Of a stretch of 64,000 nucleotides of DNA, positions 20,292-29,836 are shown piece after piece; position 1 is the stretch's first letter; every line of letters starts with the position of its first letter. Origin of the DNA: Citricoccus sp. CH26A (GTDB lineage Bacteria; Actinomycetota; Actinomycetes; Actinomycetales; Micrococcaceae); contig NZ_AFXQ01000019.1 of NCBI RefSeq assembly GCF_000224415.1, forward strand, positions 1 through 64,000, given 5' to 3'. A program made the translations under genes and the position numbers. Under the pieces are notes generated by a model. It was not told the DNA's origin, ran no database searches, and saw only the letters and a program-made list of their open reading frames with translations.

Positions 20292-21227
20292 TCAGCCGAC
20301 GTAGGTGTAGTAGCCGTACAGCGGGTTGCGGGTCACCGGGTGCTGGAAGGTGCCGACGGACGGGTTCTGGGCACCGATCATCTGGCCGTTGCCGACGTAG
20401 ATGCCGACGTGGCCTCCACCGTTCTGGAACACCAGGTCGCCCGGCTTCGGGTTCGAGGTGGGCACGAACAGGCCGGAGCCACGGATCGCGGAGGTGGAGG
20501 ACGGGATGGTGATCCCGGCCTGGCGGTAGGCCCAGGCCGTGAAGCCGGAGCAGTCCCAGCCGGCGGTGGTCTTGCCTCCGTAGACGTAGGGCACGCCCAC
20601 GCCGGAGTAGGCGGCGGCCACGACGCCGCTGAGGCCGCCACGCTCCGCTGCCGGCTTCGGGGCCGGCTTGGCGGCGGGCTTCGGGGCGGACTGCGTGGTG
20701 GTCGTCCGCGGGGTGGACTGCTCGGTCCGCGAGGCGCGCTCGACGGTGCGCTCGGTGGAGCGCTCGGCCTGGGCCGGGCGCTCGGCCGGAGCGGAACGGG
20801 TGGTGGGCTCGGCGGACCGGGTGGTGGTCGCGGCGGCGGGGGCCTCTGCGGCGGCGGGCTGCGGGGCGGGGGCCTCGACGACGGGCTCCGGCTCGGGCTC
20901 GGGCTCCGGGGCGGGCTTGGAGGCGACGGGAGCGCGGTTCAGCTCGACCTTGACGTCCTTGGCGGCGGTGACGTTGACGGCGGCGACGGACGCGGCGCGC
21001 TCGATGTCCAGGCCCGGGGCCGGGATGCTGGTGGTGGCGCGGACGGCCGTGTCGGCGCCCTGGGCCGGCATGCCGATGGTCAGGACCAAGCCGGAGGCTG
21101 CCGCCACGACGGCCGCCTGGCGGCCGACGGTGCCGGCGTTGGCGGACACTGCCTTGGAGATGGCCTCGAGCGGGTTGCTGGTGGCCGGGGTGGCGCGGTG
21201 ACGTGCAACGGAGCTGCGCTTCGACAC
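20292..21227 (-). CDS. secreted NlpC/P60 peptidoglycan endopeptidase
   Basis: 311 residues from a GTG at 21227 with AGAGAGG about 9 nt upstream. A basic N-terminus and a hydrophobic segment (about 35-55, ending in MPAQGA) form the signal. Residues 95-195 are a proline-, glutamate- and threonine-rich linker (PEPEPEPEP) that should span the wall. The NlpC/P60 domain has C226 in GWDCSGF and H273 in GGGHVGIYVG. It should cut peptide stems in peptidoglycan during growth or division. Its 5' leader may be about 150 nt long. Confidence 0.9.
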   Translation of the reverse strand: MSKRSSVARHRATPATSNPLEAISKAVSANAGTVGRQAAVVAAASGLVLTIGMPAQGADTAVRATTSIPAPGLDIERAASVAAVNVTAAKDVKVELNRAPVASKPAPEPEPEPEPVVEAPAPQPAAAEAPAAATTTRSAEPTTRSAPAERPAQAERSTERTVERASRTEQSTPRTTTTQSAPKPAAKPAPKPAAERGGLSGVVAAAYSGVGVPYVYGGKTTAGWDCSGFTAWAYRQAGITIPSSTSAIRGSGLFVPTSNPKPGDLVFQNGGGHVGIYVGNGQMIGAQNPSVGTFQHPVTRNPLYGYYTYVG

Positions 21228-21587
21228 GGGATATACCTCTCTCACGTGCCGCCGGGCCTGACCCGCCCCCGCCATGATGGACGACTGCTGAAAGGGCACC
21301 GGGCTGCGGGGGGATTGGCAAGACACCGGCCGGCTCTTCCTCGGGAATCCCGCCGAAGGGCCGGGCTCCAAGGTATATGAAACGTTTACCAATGTCACAC
21401 TCAGGTCACGACGGACTGTGGATAACTCAGGGCCCCGCCCCGGCAATCTCCAGGAAGCGCCTAGTCCGATGGGGAGACGGCCGCCAAAAATGGTGACAAA
21501 GTGATTTATCCCACGTCGCGACCGAGCGCGCCACGTGATGGTGCCGTGACCTACACCGGGACGCCTTCCCGCCTCCCGGGAGCCCGG
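21228..21587. other. intergenic region with the NlpC/P60 leader
   Basis: This stretch holds no gene. On the minus strand GTGACATTGGTAAACGTTTC and then TATACC (about 21372-21400) look like promoter sequence and contain the palindrome AAACGTTT. Transcription from there would give a leader of about 150 nt. I looked for the c-di-AMP (ydaO) riboswitch known before such genes in Actinobacteria and could not match its conserved segments. The part at 21480-21587, downstream of the regulator gene, is unremarkable. Confidence 0.4.
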
Positions 21588-22295
21588 TCAGGGGAGGCTG
21601 CGCTCCACGCGGATGTGGGCGGCCGCATCCTGCGAGACCTCGAGGGCGACCCCGCCCTCCGCGGCGTCCGCGGCGCGCACCGTGATGTAGCCGTCACGCG
21701 GTGCGATCTCGATGTCCTGCCCGGGGCGGACGCCGGCCAGGGCGAGCTCCGAGAGCAGTTCAGGATCGGTCTGGATGGCCTCGGTGAGGCGGACCACCGT
21801 GTACCGGCCCGGAGCGCCGGCGGCCACCGACAGTGCCACCCCGTGCTCCAGGGCTGAACGGGCACCGCTCATGGGCGCATGGAGCTGGTCGAGTCCCGGG
21901 ATCGGGTTGCCGTACGGGGAGTCGACGGGATGGTCCAGCAGTTCCAGCAGGCGCAGCTCGACCTTCTCGCTCATCACGTGCTCCCAGCGACAGGCCTCCT
22001 CGTGGACGTACGCCCAGTCCAGCCCGATGACGTCCGACAGCAGTCGCTCAGCCAGGCGGTGCTTGCGCATCACCTGCACGGCCTTGGCACGGCCTCCCTC
22101 GGTGAGTTCGAGGTGCCGGTCGGTGCTGACATGCACCAGGCCGTCGCGTTCCATCCGCGCCACGGTCTGGGAGACGGTCGGCCCAGAGTGCTCCAACCGT
22201 TCGGCGATGCGTGCCCGCAGCGGCACGATACCCTCCTCCTCGAGCTCGAGGATGGTGCGGAGGTACATCTCCGTGGTGTCGATCAGATCCGTCAC
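21588..22295 (-). CDS. DtxR/IdeR-family metal-dependent repressor
   Basis: 235 residues from a GTG at 22295 (AGAGGAAA ribosome site). An N-terminal winged helix (LIDTTEMYLRTILELEEEG, then GPTVSQTVARMERDGLV) is followed by the metal-binding dimerisation domain with HRLAERLL, HEEACRWEHVMSE and the GNPIPG motif. A C-terminal SH3-like domain follows (ALAGVRPGQDIEIAPRDG). That three-domain plan matches IdeR, which uses Fe(II) to repress iron uptake; MntR-type regulators lack the third domain. A TAGGAT box at 22386-22391 on the minus strand is the likely promoter, with a leader of about 85 nt. Confidence 0.9.
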   Translation of the reverse strand: MTDLIDTTEMYLRTILELEEEGIVPLRARIAERLEHSGPTVSQTVARMERDGLVHVSTDRHLELTEGGRAKAVQVMRKHRLAERLLSDVIGLDWAYVHEEACRWEHVMSEKVELRLLELLDHPVDSPYGNPIPGLDQLHAPMSGARSALEHGVALSVAAGAPGRYTVVRLTEAIQTDPELLSELALAGVRPGQDIEIAPRDGYITVRAADAAEGGVALEVSQDAAAHIRVERSLP

Positions 22296-23727
<1,432 letters not shown>

Positions 23728-23764
23728 GGCTGGCGGCCGGCACGGCAGGACCACCGACCGGCAC

Positions 23765-23804
23765 GAGAACGGCGGGGCACCCGGGTGGGTGCCCCGCCGT
23801 TCTC
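23765..23804. terminator. terminator between serC and the DUF3027 gene
   Basis: A perfect 18-bp stem (GAGAACGGCGGGGCACCC and its mirror) has loop GGGT. It lies between convergent genes and can work in both directions. Confidence 0.88.
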
Positions 23805-23819
23805 ATCGCGGTGACGTGG

Positions 23820-24482
23820 TCAGGAGGCCGGTTCGGCTCCGGCGTCGGCGTCGGCCACGTCCGAACCGCTATCGACGTCGGCCGCGTCGACGGCGTTCTC
23901 GTCGCACTGGTCCTGGCCCTGGTCCCGGCCATCGTGCTCGCCCTCGGGGCCCTCGTCCTCGTCCTCGTCCCCGTCGCCGCGAAAACGGGCCAGGGCCTTC
24001 TCCGGGTCCTCGCCGGCGGCGATGGCGTCCAGGCGGATCTTCTCCTCCTGGCTGACCCGTTCGGACCACGGCAGCCAGTCCGGGGCCAGGATGGCGCGCT
24101 CACCGGGCAGGAGGCCGACCTCGCACACGGTGACGACCTTGCTGCGCGGGGCGCGGGCCAGGGTCGCGAACCACTCCCACCCGCCGTAACCGGGCAGCGT
24201 CGCGGCGAACCGGTGGGTGACGAGCCGGTCGTCGTCGGCCACGGCGCTGACGTGCGCGCCGACCTGGCCGTCCTCGGCCAGGCCGGTCTCCGCGATCAGC
24301 GCGGCCCGTGCCTCGTCCACGGCACCGGCCAGCAGCTCGTCGAGCTTCGGTGCCCGACGCCGGGGCGCGCGGGTCGGCTTCGGGGGGATCCGCACGGTGC
24401 CTGCGGCCGTCTGCACGGTCTGCGCCTCACCGGGCGGGGTGTCCGCGGTCCGGGCCTCGTCGTCTGTGGCCTGTGCGGCCAC
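23820..24482 (-). CDS. DUF3027 family protein
   Basis: 220 residues from a GTG at 24482, 8 nt after the cold-shock stop; a TTG at 24512 would give ten more residues and overlap that gene. A central conserved region runs from KLDELLAGAVDEARAAL through GAHVSAVADDDRLVTHRFAATLPGYGGWEWFATLARAPRSK to LAPDWLPWSERV. The last 60 residues are strongly acidic (DEDEDEGPEGE) and probably disordered. DUF3027 is an actinobacterial family of unknown role that I recall beside serC and cold-shock genes. No catalytic motif is obvious. Confidence 0.82.
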   Translation of the reverse strand: MAAQATDDEARTADTPPGEAQTVQTAAGTVRIPPKPTRAPRRRAPKLDELLAGAVDEARAALIAETGLAEDGQVGAHVSAVADDDRLVTHRFAATLPGYGGWEWFATLARAPRSKVVTVCEVGLLPGERAILAPDWLPWSERVSQEEKIRLDAIAAGEDPEKALARFRGDGDEDEDEGPEGEHDGRDQGQDQCDENAVDAADVDSGSDVADADAGAEPAS

Positions 24483-24489
24483 CGCTGTC

Positions 24490-24873
24490 TCAGGCCTCAA
24501 GATCGTCCGCAACCTTGCGCAGCGCCATGGCGATCTTCTCGGCCTGGGACCGCTGGGGGTACTTGCCCTTGCGCAGGCCGTTGGAGGCGATGTCGAGCCA
24601 CTTGATGAGGTCCTCGACCAGCACGGCCATGTCCTCGGGCTTGCGGCGATGGGCGCGCACCACGGAGGGGGCGTCGTCGAGGATCCTGGCGCTGAGGGCC
24701 TGCGGGCCGCGGCGCCCCTCCGCCACGCCGAACTCCATGCGCGTGCCGGCGCGGACCTCGGTCACCCCGGCGGGCAGGGCGGAGGCGGGCAGGTGCACTT
24801 CCCTGCCGTCCTCGGTGTGCAGGAATCCGAACCCCTTGGCGGAGTCGTAGAACTTTACCTTGCCGGTGGGCAT
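24490..24873 (-). CDS. cold-shock domain protein with C-terminal extension
   Basis: 127 residues from ATG at 24873 (GAAGGA ribosome site). Residues 1-65 form a cold-shock domain: MPTGKVKFYDSAKGFGFLHTEDGREVHLPAS carries RNP1-like KGFGFL and RNP2-like VHLPAS. The remaining 60 residues are helical and basic (RKPEDMAVLVEDLIKWLDIASNGLRKGKYPQRSQ), an extension seen in actinobacterial CspB-like proteins. It should bind single-stranded RNA or DNA. It is co-directional with the DUF3027 gene. Confidence 0.9.
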   Translation of the reverse strand: MPTGKVKFYDSAKGFGFLHTEDGREVHLPASALPAGVTEVRAGTRMEFGVAEGRRGPQALSARILDDAPSVVRAHRRKPEDMAVLVEDLIKWLDIASNGLRKGKYPQRSQAEKIAMALRKVADDLEA

Positions 24874-25193
24874 AACTCGTGTCCTTCTCTGTCTTCGGTG
24901 CACCCTTCCGGCCGTGGCAGCGTGCCGTCGCCGACCGGTCGGTCCGGGCCGACTGCGGGGGTCGCATGGCCGGGCGTTCACGGTGCGGCGACTCCTGGTG
25001 GCCCTGCGGCGGTGCCGGCGTGACGGGCGGGTGCGGCCTCGGGAGTCGTCGTGGACGTCCGGTTCCGGGTGAACCCGCCTCCGTCGCGTGCCGGACGGAA
25101 GGGAAAGTCTGTAGCCCTTCAAGGATACCCTCTCGCCCCTCACCCGGGACCTTCCCCCGCGGCGCCGCCCACCGCAGGCGTAGACTGGTCGCC
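24874..25193. other. intergenic region with a probable long cold-shock leader
   Basis: No gene is visible. The minus strand has promoter-like sequence (TATCCTTGAAGG and TACAGACT) near 25107-25128, which would give the cold-shock mRNA a leader of more than 200 nt. The 7-bp inverted repeat CGACTCC (24989-24995) and GGAGTCG (25042-25048) could fold within it. On the plus strand, TAGACT at 25181-25186 belongs to the next gene. Confidence 0.4.
25181..25186 (+). promoter_or_regulatory. -10 box, leaderless arrangement
   Basis: TAGACT is followed by seven bases and the ATG at 25194. There is no Shine-Dalgarno sequence. Confidence 0.6.
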
Positions 25194-25475
25194 ATGTCCG
25201 TACGTCCCGCGACCTCCCCAGAGGCCTCCCTCGCCACCGGTCCCGCCGCAGGCTCGAACCCCGAGTCCCTGCCCTGGCTGCGCGCGTTGCTCATCGCGGG
25301 CGGGACGCTGACCGCCGTATCCTTCGCCGCCACGGTGCTGCTCCTGGCGTCCTACTTCCTCCAGATCACGGCCTGGCCGGTGTTCTACTGGTTCGGGCTC
25401 TTCGGGCTCCCGCTCGGATTCGCGCTGATGCTCGCGTTCGTGGTGATCAAGGCGGTGCTCAGGCGCCGCGCCTGA
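25194..25475 (+). CDS. small two-helix membrane protein
   Basis: 93 residues. A polar N-terminus of about 27 residues leads to two predicted helices (LRALLIAGGTLTAVSFAATVLLLASYFL and WFGLFGLPLGFALMLAFVVIKAVL) and a short basic tail RRRA. The start is fixed by TAGACT 7 nt upstream, a leaderless layout. It precedes the helicase-partner gene by 17 nt, so the two may be co-transcribed. The function is unknown. Confidence 0.75.
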   Translation: MSVRPATSPEASLATGPAAGSNPESLPWLRALLIAGGTLTAVSFAATVLLLASYFLQITAWPVFYWFGLFGLPLGFALMLAFVVIKAVLRRRA

Positions 25476-25492
25476 CCCCGGTCGCCGAAGCC

Positions 25493-28030
25493 ATGACGGC
25501 CGTCTCGCTGACGAGCCACCTCGCCCGGTGGCCGGACCACCGACTGCACCGCCTGTTCCGGCTCCGACCAGACCTCTGTCATCCGCCCGTTCCCGACGTC
25601 GCCGCCCTGGCGGCGAGGGCCAGCACCCAGATGTCCGTGCTGCGTGCCCTCGATGGCCAGGACCGGGCCCATCTCGACGTCCTCGAGGCCATGTCGGCCC
25701 TCGCCGCGGCACCCCGGATCCCCGACGCCGTCCAGGGTGCCCCGGGCCGCCGGGTCCCCGACACCGGGGCGGCCGTCACCCGCGCCCGCCTCGCCGCGTT
25801 CCTGGGGACCGCCGGTCCTGACGGTCCCGGTTCCGACGCCGTGGACTCGGTCCTGCATGACCTGGCGGACGCCGCCCTGGTGCTGCCCGCCGGTGACGGT
25901 TGGCAGTTGCCGTTGGCCGTCACCACCGCGATCGGCCCCCACCCGCTGGGCCTGGGGCGCAGCCTGGCGGTGCTCCTACCCGAGGACGGTCCCGCCGGTT
26001 CCGGCGGACGGCCCACCCGCCCGGGGCCCGTCCCGGCCCCCGAACCACCGACGGACCGCGCCGAGGTCCTCGCGGCCCTCGGCCGCCGCACCGAGGACCC
26101 GGAGCTGCTGGCCCGGGCCACCGCCGCCCTGGACGTGCTGCAGTCCGCTCCCGTGGCGCGGTTGCCCGGACCACCGGGACCGGTCCTCGACCTGCTCCTG
26201 GACACCGGCCTGCTGGTCCGGACCGGCAGGTTGCCGGACGGCACCGACCTAGCCGAGCACCCGCTCGAGGCCGGGCTGGCCTGGCGCGACGGAACCGCCG
26301 GACGCCGGATGGATGTCACCGCGCCGTCGCCGCAGGACCGCACCGTGCCCTCCGCGCTGTCCTCGAACGCCGCCCTGGCCGCCATGACCGACCTGTTGCG
26401 CGGTTGCGCCGACCTCCTGGACGGACTGGTCGAGGGACTGCCGACCCTGCGCTCGGGCGGTGTCGGCGTGCGGGAGGTGAAGCGGCTGGCCGACTCCACC
26501 GGTTCGACGCCCGAGGACACGTCCTGGCTGCTGGAACTGCTCGCCGCGACCGGTCTCGTGGTCCTGGATCCGGACACCTCCCGCTGGGTCGTCGCCGCCG
26601 AGGCGGAGGACTGGCGCAGCAGCGAGCGCCAGGTGCAGTGGGAGGCGCTCGTCCTGGGCTGGCTGGGCAGCGGACGCGCGCCCCTGCTCGGCCCGGTGCC
26701 CACGGTCCGTGGCGTTCCGTCCGGTTCCTCGTCCGGGGCAGCGCCCTCGACGGCGGGTGGCGGGCGGGCGCTGGCCTCCGACCGGAACCGGCCCGATGCG
26801 CCCGGGTTGCGGGCCGCCGTGCTGGAGACCGCCCTCGAGCTCGCGGAGGAACGGCCGGGTGTGCTGGTGGATGAGGCGGTGGCCGGGCGCCTCCGGTGGC
26901 GCAGCCCCCGCCAGTCCGCCCGGACCGCTCCGTTCACCGCACCGCTGCTGACCGAGGCGGCCAGGCTCGGCCTGACCGGTGCCGGCGCCCTCACCGCGGC
27001 CGGCGCCCTCGTCGCCGCCGGCCGCCTCGGAGAGGCCGCCGACGCCGTCGGGACGGCACTTCCCGCTCCGCTGACCCGGGTGCGCCTGCAGGGCGACCTG
27101 ACCGCCGTGGCCCCCGGGTACCTCGACCCCGAGGTGGCGCGGACGCTGGCGGCGATGGCCGACGCCGAGGGAGACGGTGCGGCCCGGGTCTACCGGTTCT
27201 CCGACGACTCCCTGTACCGCGCCCTGGACACGGGGCTGGACGCGACCGCGATCGAGCAGTTCCTGGCCGCGCACTCCGAGGACGAGCTGCCGCAGTCGCT
27301 GCGTTATCTGGTCCGCGACGTCGCGCGCCGCCATGGGGCGGTGACCGTCGGCGCCGCCGGGTCCTGGCTGCGAATGGAGGACGAGGCCCTGCTGGATGCG
27401 ATCGTTGCCGATCCGGTCCTGGCCGAGGCCGGACTGGAGCGGGTGGCACCCACGGTCGCGGTGTCCACGGTCGGCGAGCGCGAACTGCACAGGATGCTCG
27501 TCGCCGCCGGACACCGGTCCTCCCGTCGGCCGCGCACGCCGGACCGCAACGGGACCCCTGACCCCACTGGGGCCGGCGCGGCCGATCTCGGGCCGTCCAG
27601 GCTGCGGCGGGCGACCCCGGCGACCGGGACGGTGGACTCCGTGTTCCCGGCCCCCGTCCGGGCGGTGCGGTGGACGCCCAGTGAGGAGGAGCTGGCTGCC
27701 CAGGTCGCCCGGTTGCGGGCCGCTCCCCGTCCCTCGCCCAGCGGGCCGGGCACCGAGGAGGCCGTCGTGCTGTTGCGCCACGCCGCCCGGCAGCGGAGCG
27801 AGGTCGACCTGGTCACCGTGGACCAGCGGGGCCATCGGCAGTCGTTGCGGGTGGTGCCCCTGGCCGTGGCCGGTGGCCGCGTCCGCTGCCTCGTCCCCTC
27901 CCGCGAGGCTGAGACGGTGGTGCCCCTCCACCGCGTCGTCTCCGCGGAGCCCGCCGGGGCAACCGAGCCCGTGACCACCCCCGCATCCCCCACGACCGAC
28001 CAGGAGGACCCATGCCCGACGGACCGTTGA
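25493..28030 (+). CDS. helicase-associated protein (XPB partner, winged-helix type)
   Basis: 845 residues. It belongs to the actinobacterial helicase-associated family that precedes XPB helicases. Blocks seen are LTSHLARWPDHRLHRLFRLRPDLCHP at the N-terminus, repeated helical DNA-binding-like units with LLELLAATGLVVLD, a middle segment LRLQGDLTAVAPGYLDPEVA, and DDSLYRALDTGLDATAIEQFLAAHSEDELPQSLRYLVRDVARRHG near residue 570. No ATPase motif is present. It overlaps the XPB gene by 19 nt, so the two are translated together and probably act together in DNA repair. The exact role is unknown. Confidence 0.85.
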   Translation: MTAVSLTSHLARWPDHRLHRLFRLRPDLCHPPVPDVAALAARASTQMSVLRALDGQDRAHLDVLEAMSALAAAPRIPDAVQGAPGRRVPDTGAAVTRARLAAFLGTAGPDGPGSDAVDSVLHDLADAALVLPAGDGWQLPLAVTTAIGPHPLGLGRSLAVLLPEDGPAGSGGRPTRPGPVPAPEPPTDRAEVLAALGRRTEDPELLARATAALDVLQSAPVARLPGPPGPVLDLLLDTGLLVRTGRLPDGTDLAEHPLEAGLAWRDGTAGRRMDVTAPSPQDRTVPSALSSNAALAAMTDLLRGCADLLDGLVEGLPTLRSGGVGVREVKRLADSTGSTPEDTSWLLELLAATGLVVLDPDTSRWVVAAEAEDWRSSERQVQWEALVLGWLGSGRAPLLGPVPTVRGVPSGSSSGAAPSTAGGGRALASDRNRPDAPGLRAAVLETALELAEERPGVLVDEAVAGRLRWRSPRQSARTAPFTAPLLTEAARLGLTGAGALTAAGALVAAGRLGEAADAVGTALPAPLTRVRLQGDLTAVAPGYLDPEVARTLAAMADAEGDGAARVYRFSDDSLYRALDTGLDATAIEQFLAAHSEDELPQSLRYLVRDVARRHGAVTVGAAGSWLRMEDEALLDAIVADPVLAEAGLERVAPTVAVSTVGERELHRMLVAAGHRSSRRPRTPDRNGTPDPTGAGAADLGPSRLRRATPATGTVDSVFPAPVRAVRWTPSEEELAAQVARLRAAPRPSPSGPGTEEAVVLLRHAARQRSEVDLVTVDQRGHRQSLRVVPLAVAGGRVRCLVPSREAETVVPLHRVVSAEPAGATEPVTTPASPTTDQEDPCPTDR

Positions 28031-29724
28031 TCGTACAGTCGGACAAGACCGTGCTACTGGAGGTGGACCACCCGGACGCCACCGAGGCCCGGCACGCGCT
28101 GGCCTCCTTCGCCGAGCTCGAACGCGCTCCGGAGCACGTGCACACCTACCGGATCACGAACCTGGGCCTGTGGAACGCCCGCGCGGCCGGGGTGGACGCC
28201 GAACGCGTGCTCGACGTCCTGTTGACCCACTCGCGCTACCCGGTGCCCCATGCGTTGCTGGTGGACATCGACGACACCATGAGCCGCTACGGCCGGCTGC
28301 GGCTGGAGAACGACCCCGTCCACGGACTCGTCCTGCGCACCGACGACCATCCGGTGCTCGAGGAGGTCCTGCACGCCCGGAAGACCGCGGACATGTTCGG
28401 TCCCCGCATCGACGGCCGGACCGTGGTGGTCCACGTGGCCAGCCGCGGACAACTCAAGCAGGCCCTGCTCAGGCTCGGCTGGCCCGCCGAGGACGCCGCC
28501 GGTTACGTGGACGGCACGCCCTACCCCATCGGGCTCACCGAGGTACCGGCGACCGGTGAGCTTCCGGACGGGGAGTACCCGGACGGCGACGCGGTCGGCA
28601 CCGCTCCGGGGGAACCCTGGCGACTGCGCCCGTACCAGCGCATGGCGGTGGAGAACTTCTGGGCGGGCGGTTCCGGGGTCGTGGTGCTGCCGTGCGGGGC
28701 GGGCAAGACCCTCGTGGGCGCAGGCGCCATGGCGACCGCGGGTGCCACCACGCTGGTCCTGGTGACGAACACGGTCTCCGCGCGGCAGTGGAAGGCCGAG
28801 CTGCTGCGGCGGACCACGCTGACCGAGGCCGAGATCGGTGAGTACTCGGGGGCGGTCAAGGAGGTCCGTCCGGTCACGATCGCCACCTACCAGGTGCTGA
28901 CCACCAAACGGGGCGGGATCTATCCGCACCTGGAGCTGGTCAACGACCACGACTGGGGGCTGATCATCTACGACGAGGTGCACCTGCTGCCCGCGCCCAT
29001 CTTCCGGTTGACGGCAGACCTGCAGGCCCGGCGTCGGCTGGGGTTGACTGCCACCCTGGTGCGTGAGGACGGACGGGAGTCCGAGGTGTTCTCGTTGATC
29101 GGGCCGAAGCGCTACGACGCCCCGTGGAAGGACATCGAGGCCCAGGGCTACATCGCCCCGGCCGAGTGCATCGAGGTGCGGGTGGAGTTGCCCAGGGATG
29201 AGCGGGTGGCCTACGCGATGGCCGAGGACGCCGACAGGTACCGGCTGTGCTCCACCTCCGAGGTGAAGCTGCCCGTGGTGCGCTCCATCGTCGAACGGCA
29301 CCCCGGCGAGCAGGTGCTGGTCATCGGCCAGTACCTCGACCAGCTCCAGGAGCTCGGGGAGCTCCTGGATGCTCCCGTCCTGACCGGGTCGACGTCGGTG
29401 GCGGAGCGCCAACGCCTCTTCGGCGCCTTCCGGGACGGGGAGATCGGGGTACTGGTGGTGTCCAAGGTGGCCAACTTCTCGATCGACCTGCCCGAGGCCT
29501 CGGTGGCCGTGCAGGTCTCCGGGGCCTACGGTTCCCGCCAGGAGGAGGCCCAACGTCTCGGCCGGCTGTTGCGTCCGAAGGAGGATGGCAAGTCCGCCCA
29601 CTTCTACACCGTGGTCTCCCGCGACACGCTGGACCAGGACTACGCCCAGAAGCGGCAGCGATTCCTGGCCGAGCAGGGGTACGCGTACACGATCCTCGAC
29701 GCCGCGGACCTGGCCCAGCCCTAG
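28012..29724 (+). CDS. XPB/Rad25-type DNA repair helicase
   Basis: 570 residues from ATG with a GGAGG ribosome site inside the upstream gene. The N-terminal damage-recognition-like part begins LIVQSDKTVLLEVDHP. The helicase core has RPYQRMAVENFW, Walker A PCGAGKT (to about 233), IIYDEVHLLPA (DEVH box), GLTATLVREDGRE, and the C-terminal lobe VSKVANFSIDLPEASVAVQVSGAYGSRQEEAQRLGRLLRPK. The family is a 3'-5' helicase, homologous to the mycobacterial ercc3 product. Gene pairing with the helicase-associated protein is conserved in Actinobacteria, as I recall it. Confidence 0.93.
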   Translation: MPDGPLIVQSDKTVLLEVDHPDATEARHALASFAELERAPEHVHTYRITNLGLWNARAAGVDAERVLDVLLTHSRYPVPHALLVDIDDTMSRYGRLRLENDPVHGLVLRTDDHPVLEEVLHARKTADMFGPRIDGRTVVVHVASRGQLKQALLRLGWPAEDAAGYVDGTPYPIGLTEVPATGELPDGEYPDGDAVGTAPGEPWRLRPYQRMAVENFWAGGSGVVVLPCGAGKTLVGAGAMATAGATTLVLVTNTVSARQWKAELLRRTTLTEAEIGEYSGAVKEVRPVTIATYQVLTTKRGGIYPHLELVNDHDWGLIIYDEVHLLPAPIFRLTADLQARRRLGLTATLVREDGRESEVFSLIGPKRYDAPWKDIEAQGYIAPAECIEVRVELPRDERVAYAMAEDADRYRLCSTSEVKLPVVRSIVERHPGEQVLVIGQYLDQLQELGELLDAPVLTGSTSVAERQRLFGAFRDGEIGVLVVSKVANFSIDLPEASVAVQVSGAYGSRQEEAQRLGRLLRPKEDGKSAHFYTVVSRDTLDQDYAQKRQRFLAEQGYAYTILDAADLAQP

Positions 29725-29806
29725 GGTGGTGCCCGCTGCCGTCGTCACGGCGGTGGCTCCGCAGCCCGGGACCGTCCGGTACCCCGAAATCCTCGCACAG
29801 CAAACG

Positions 29807-29822
29807 TTCAGGAAATGCTCAG
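29807..29822 (+). promoter_or_regulatory. direct repeat, possible response-regulator operator
   Basis: TTCAG (29807-29811) and CTCAG (29818-29822) start exactly 11 bp apart, one helical turn, just upstream of the response-regulator gene. PhoP/OmpR-family regulators bind such repeats, so autoregulation is plausible. Confidence 0.4.
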
Positions 29823-29836
29823 CGAACGGGTGGACG

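Noticed and set aside
21228..21450. c-di-AMP (ydaO-yuaA) riboswitch before the NlpC/P60 gene
   Set aside because: The context is right, but I could not align the conserved purine-rich and CCGUCAGCU-like segments by eye. I list only an unexplained leader.
24483..24512. TTG start at 24512 for the DUF3027 gene
   Set aside because: It overlaps the cold-shock gene and its AAGG is too close to the codon. I chose the GTG at 24482 but cannot exclude the TTG.
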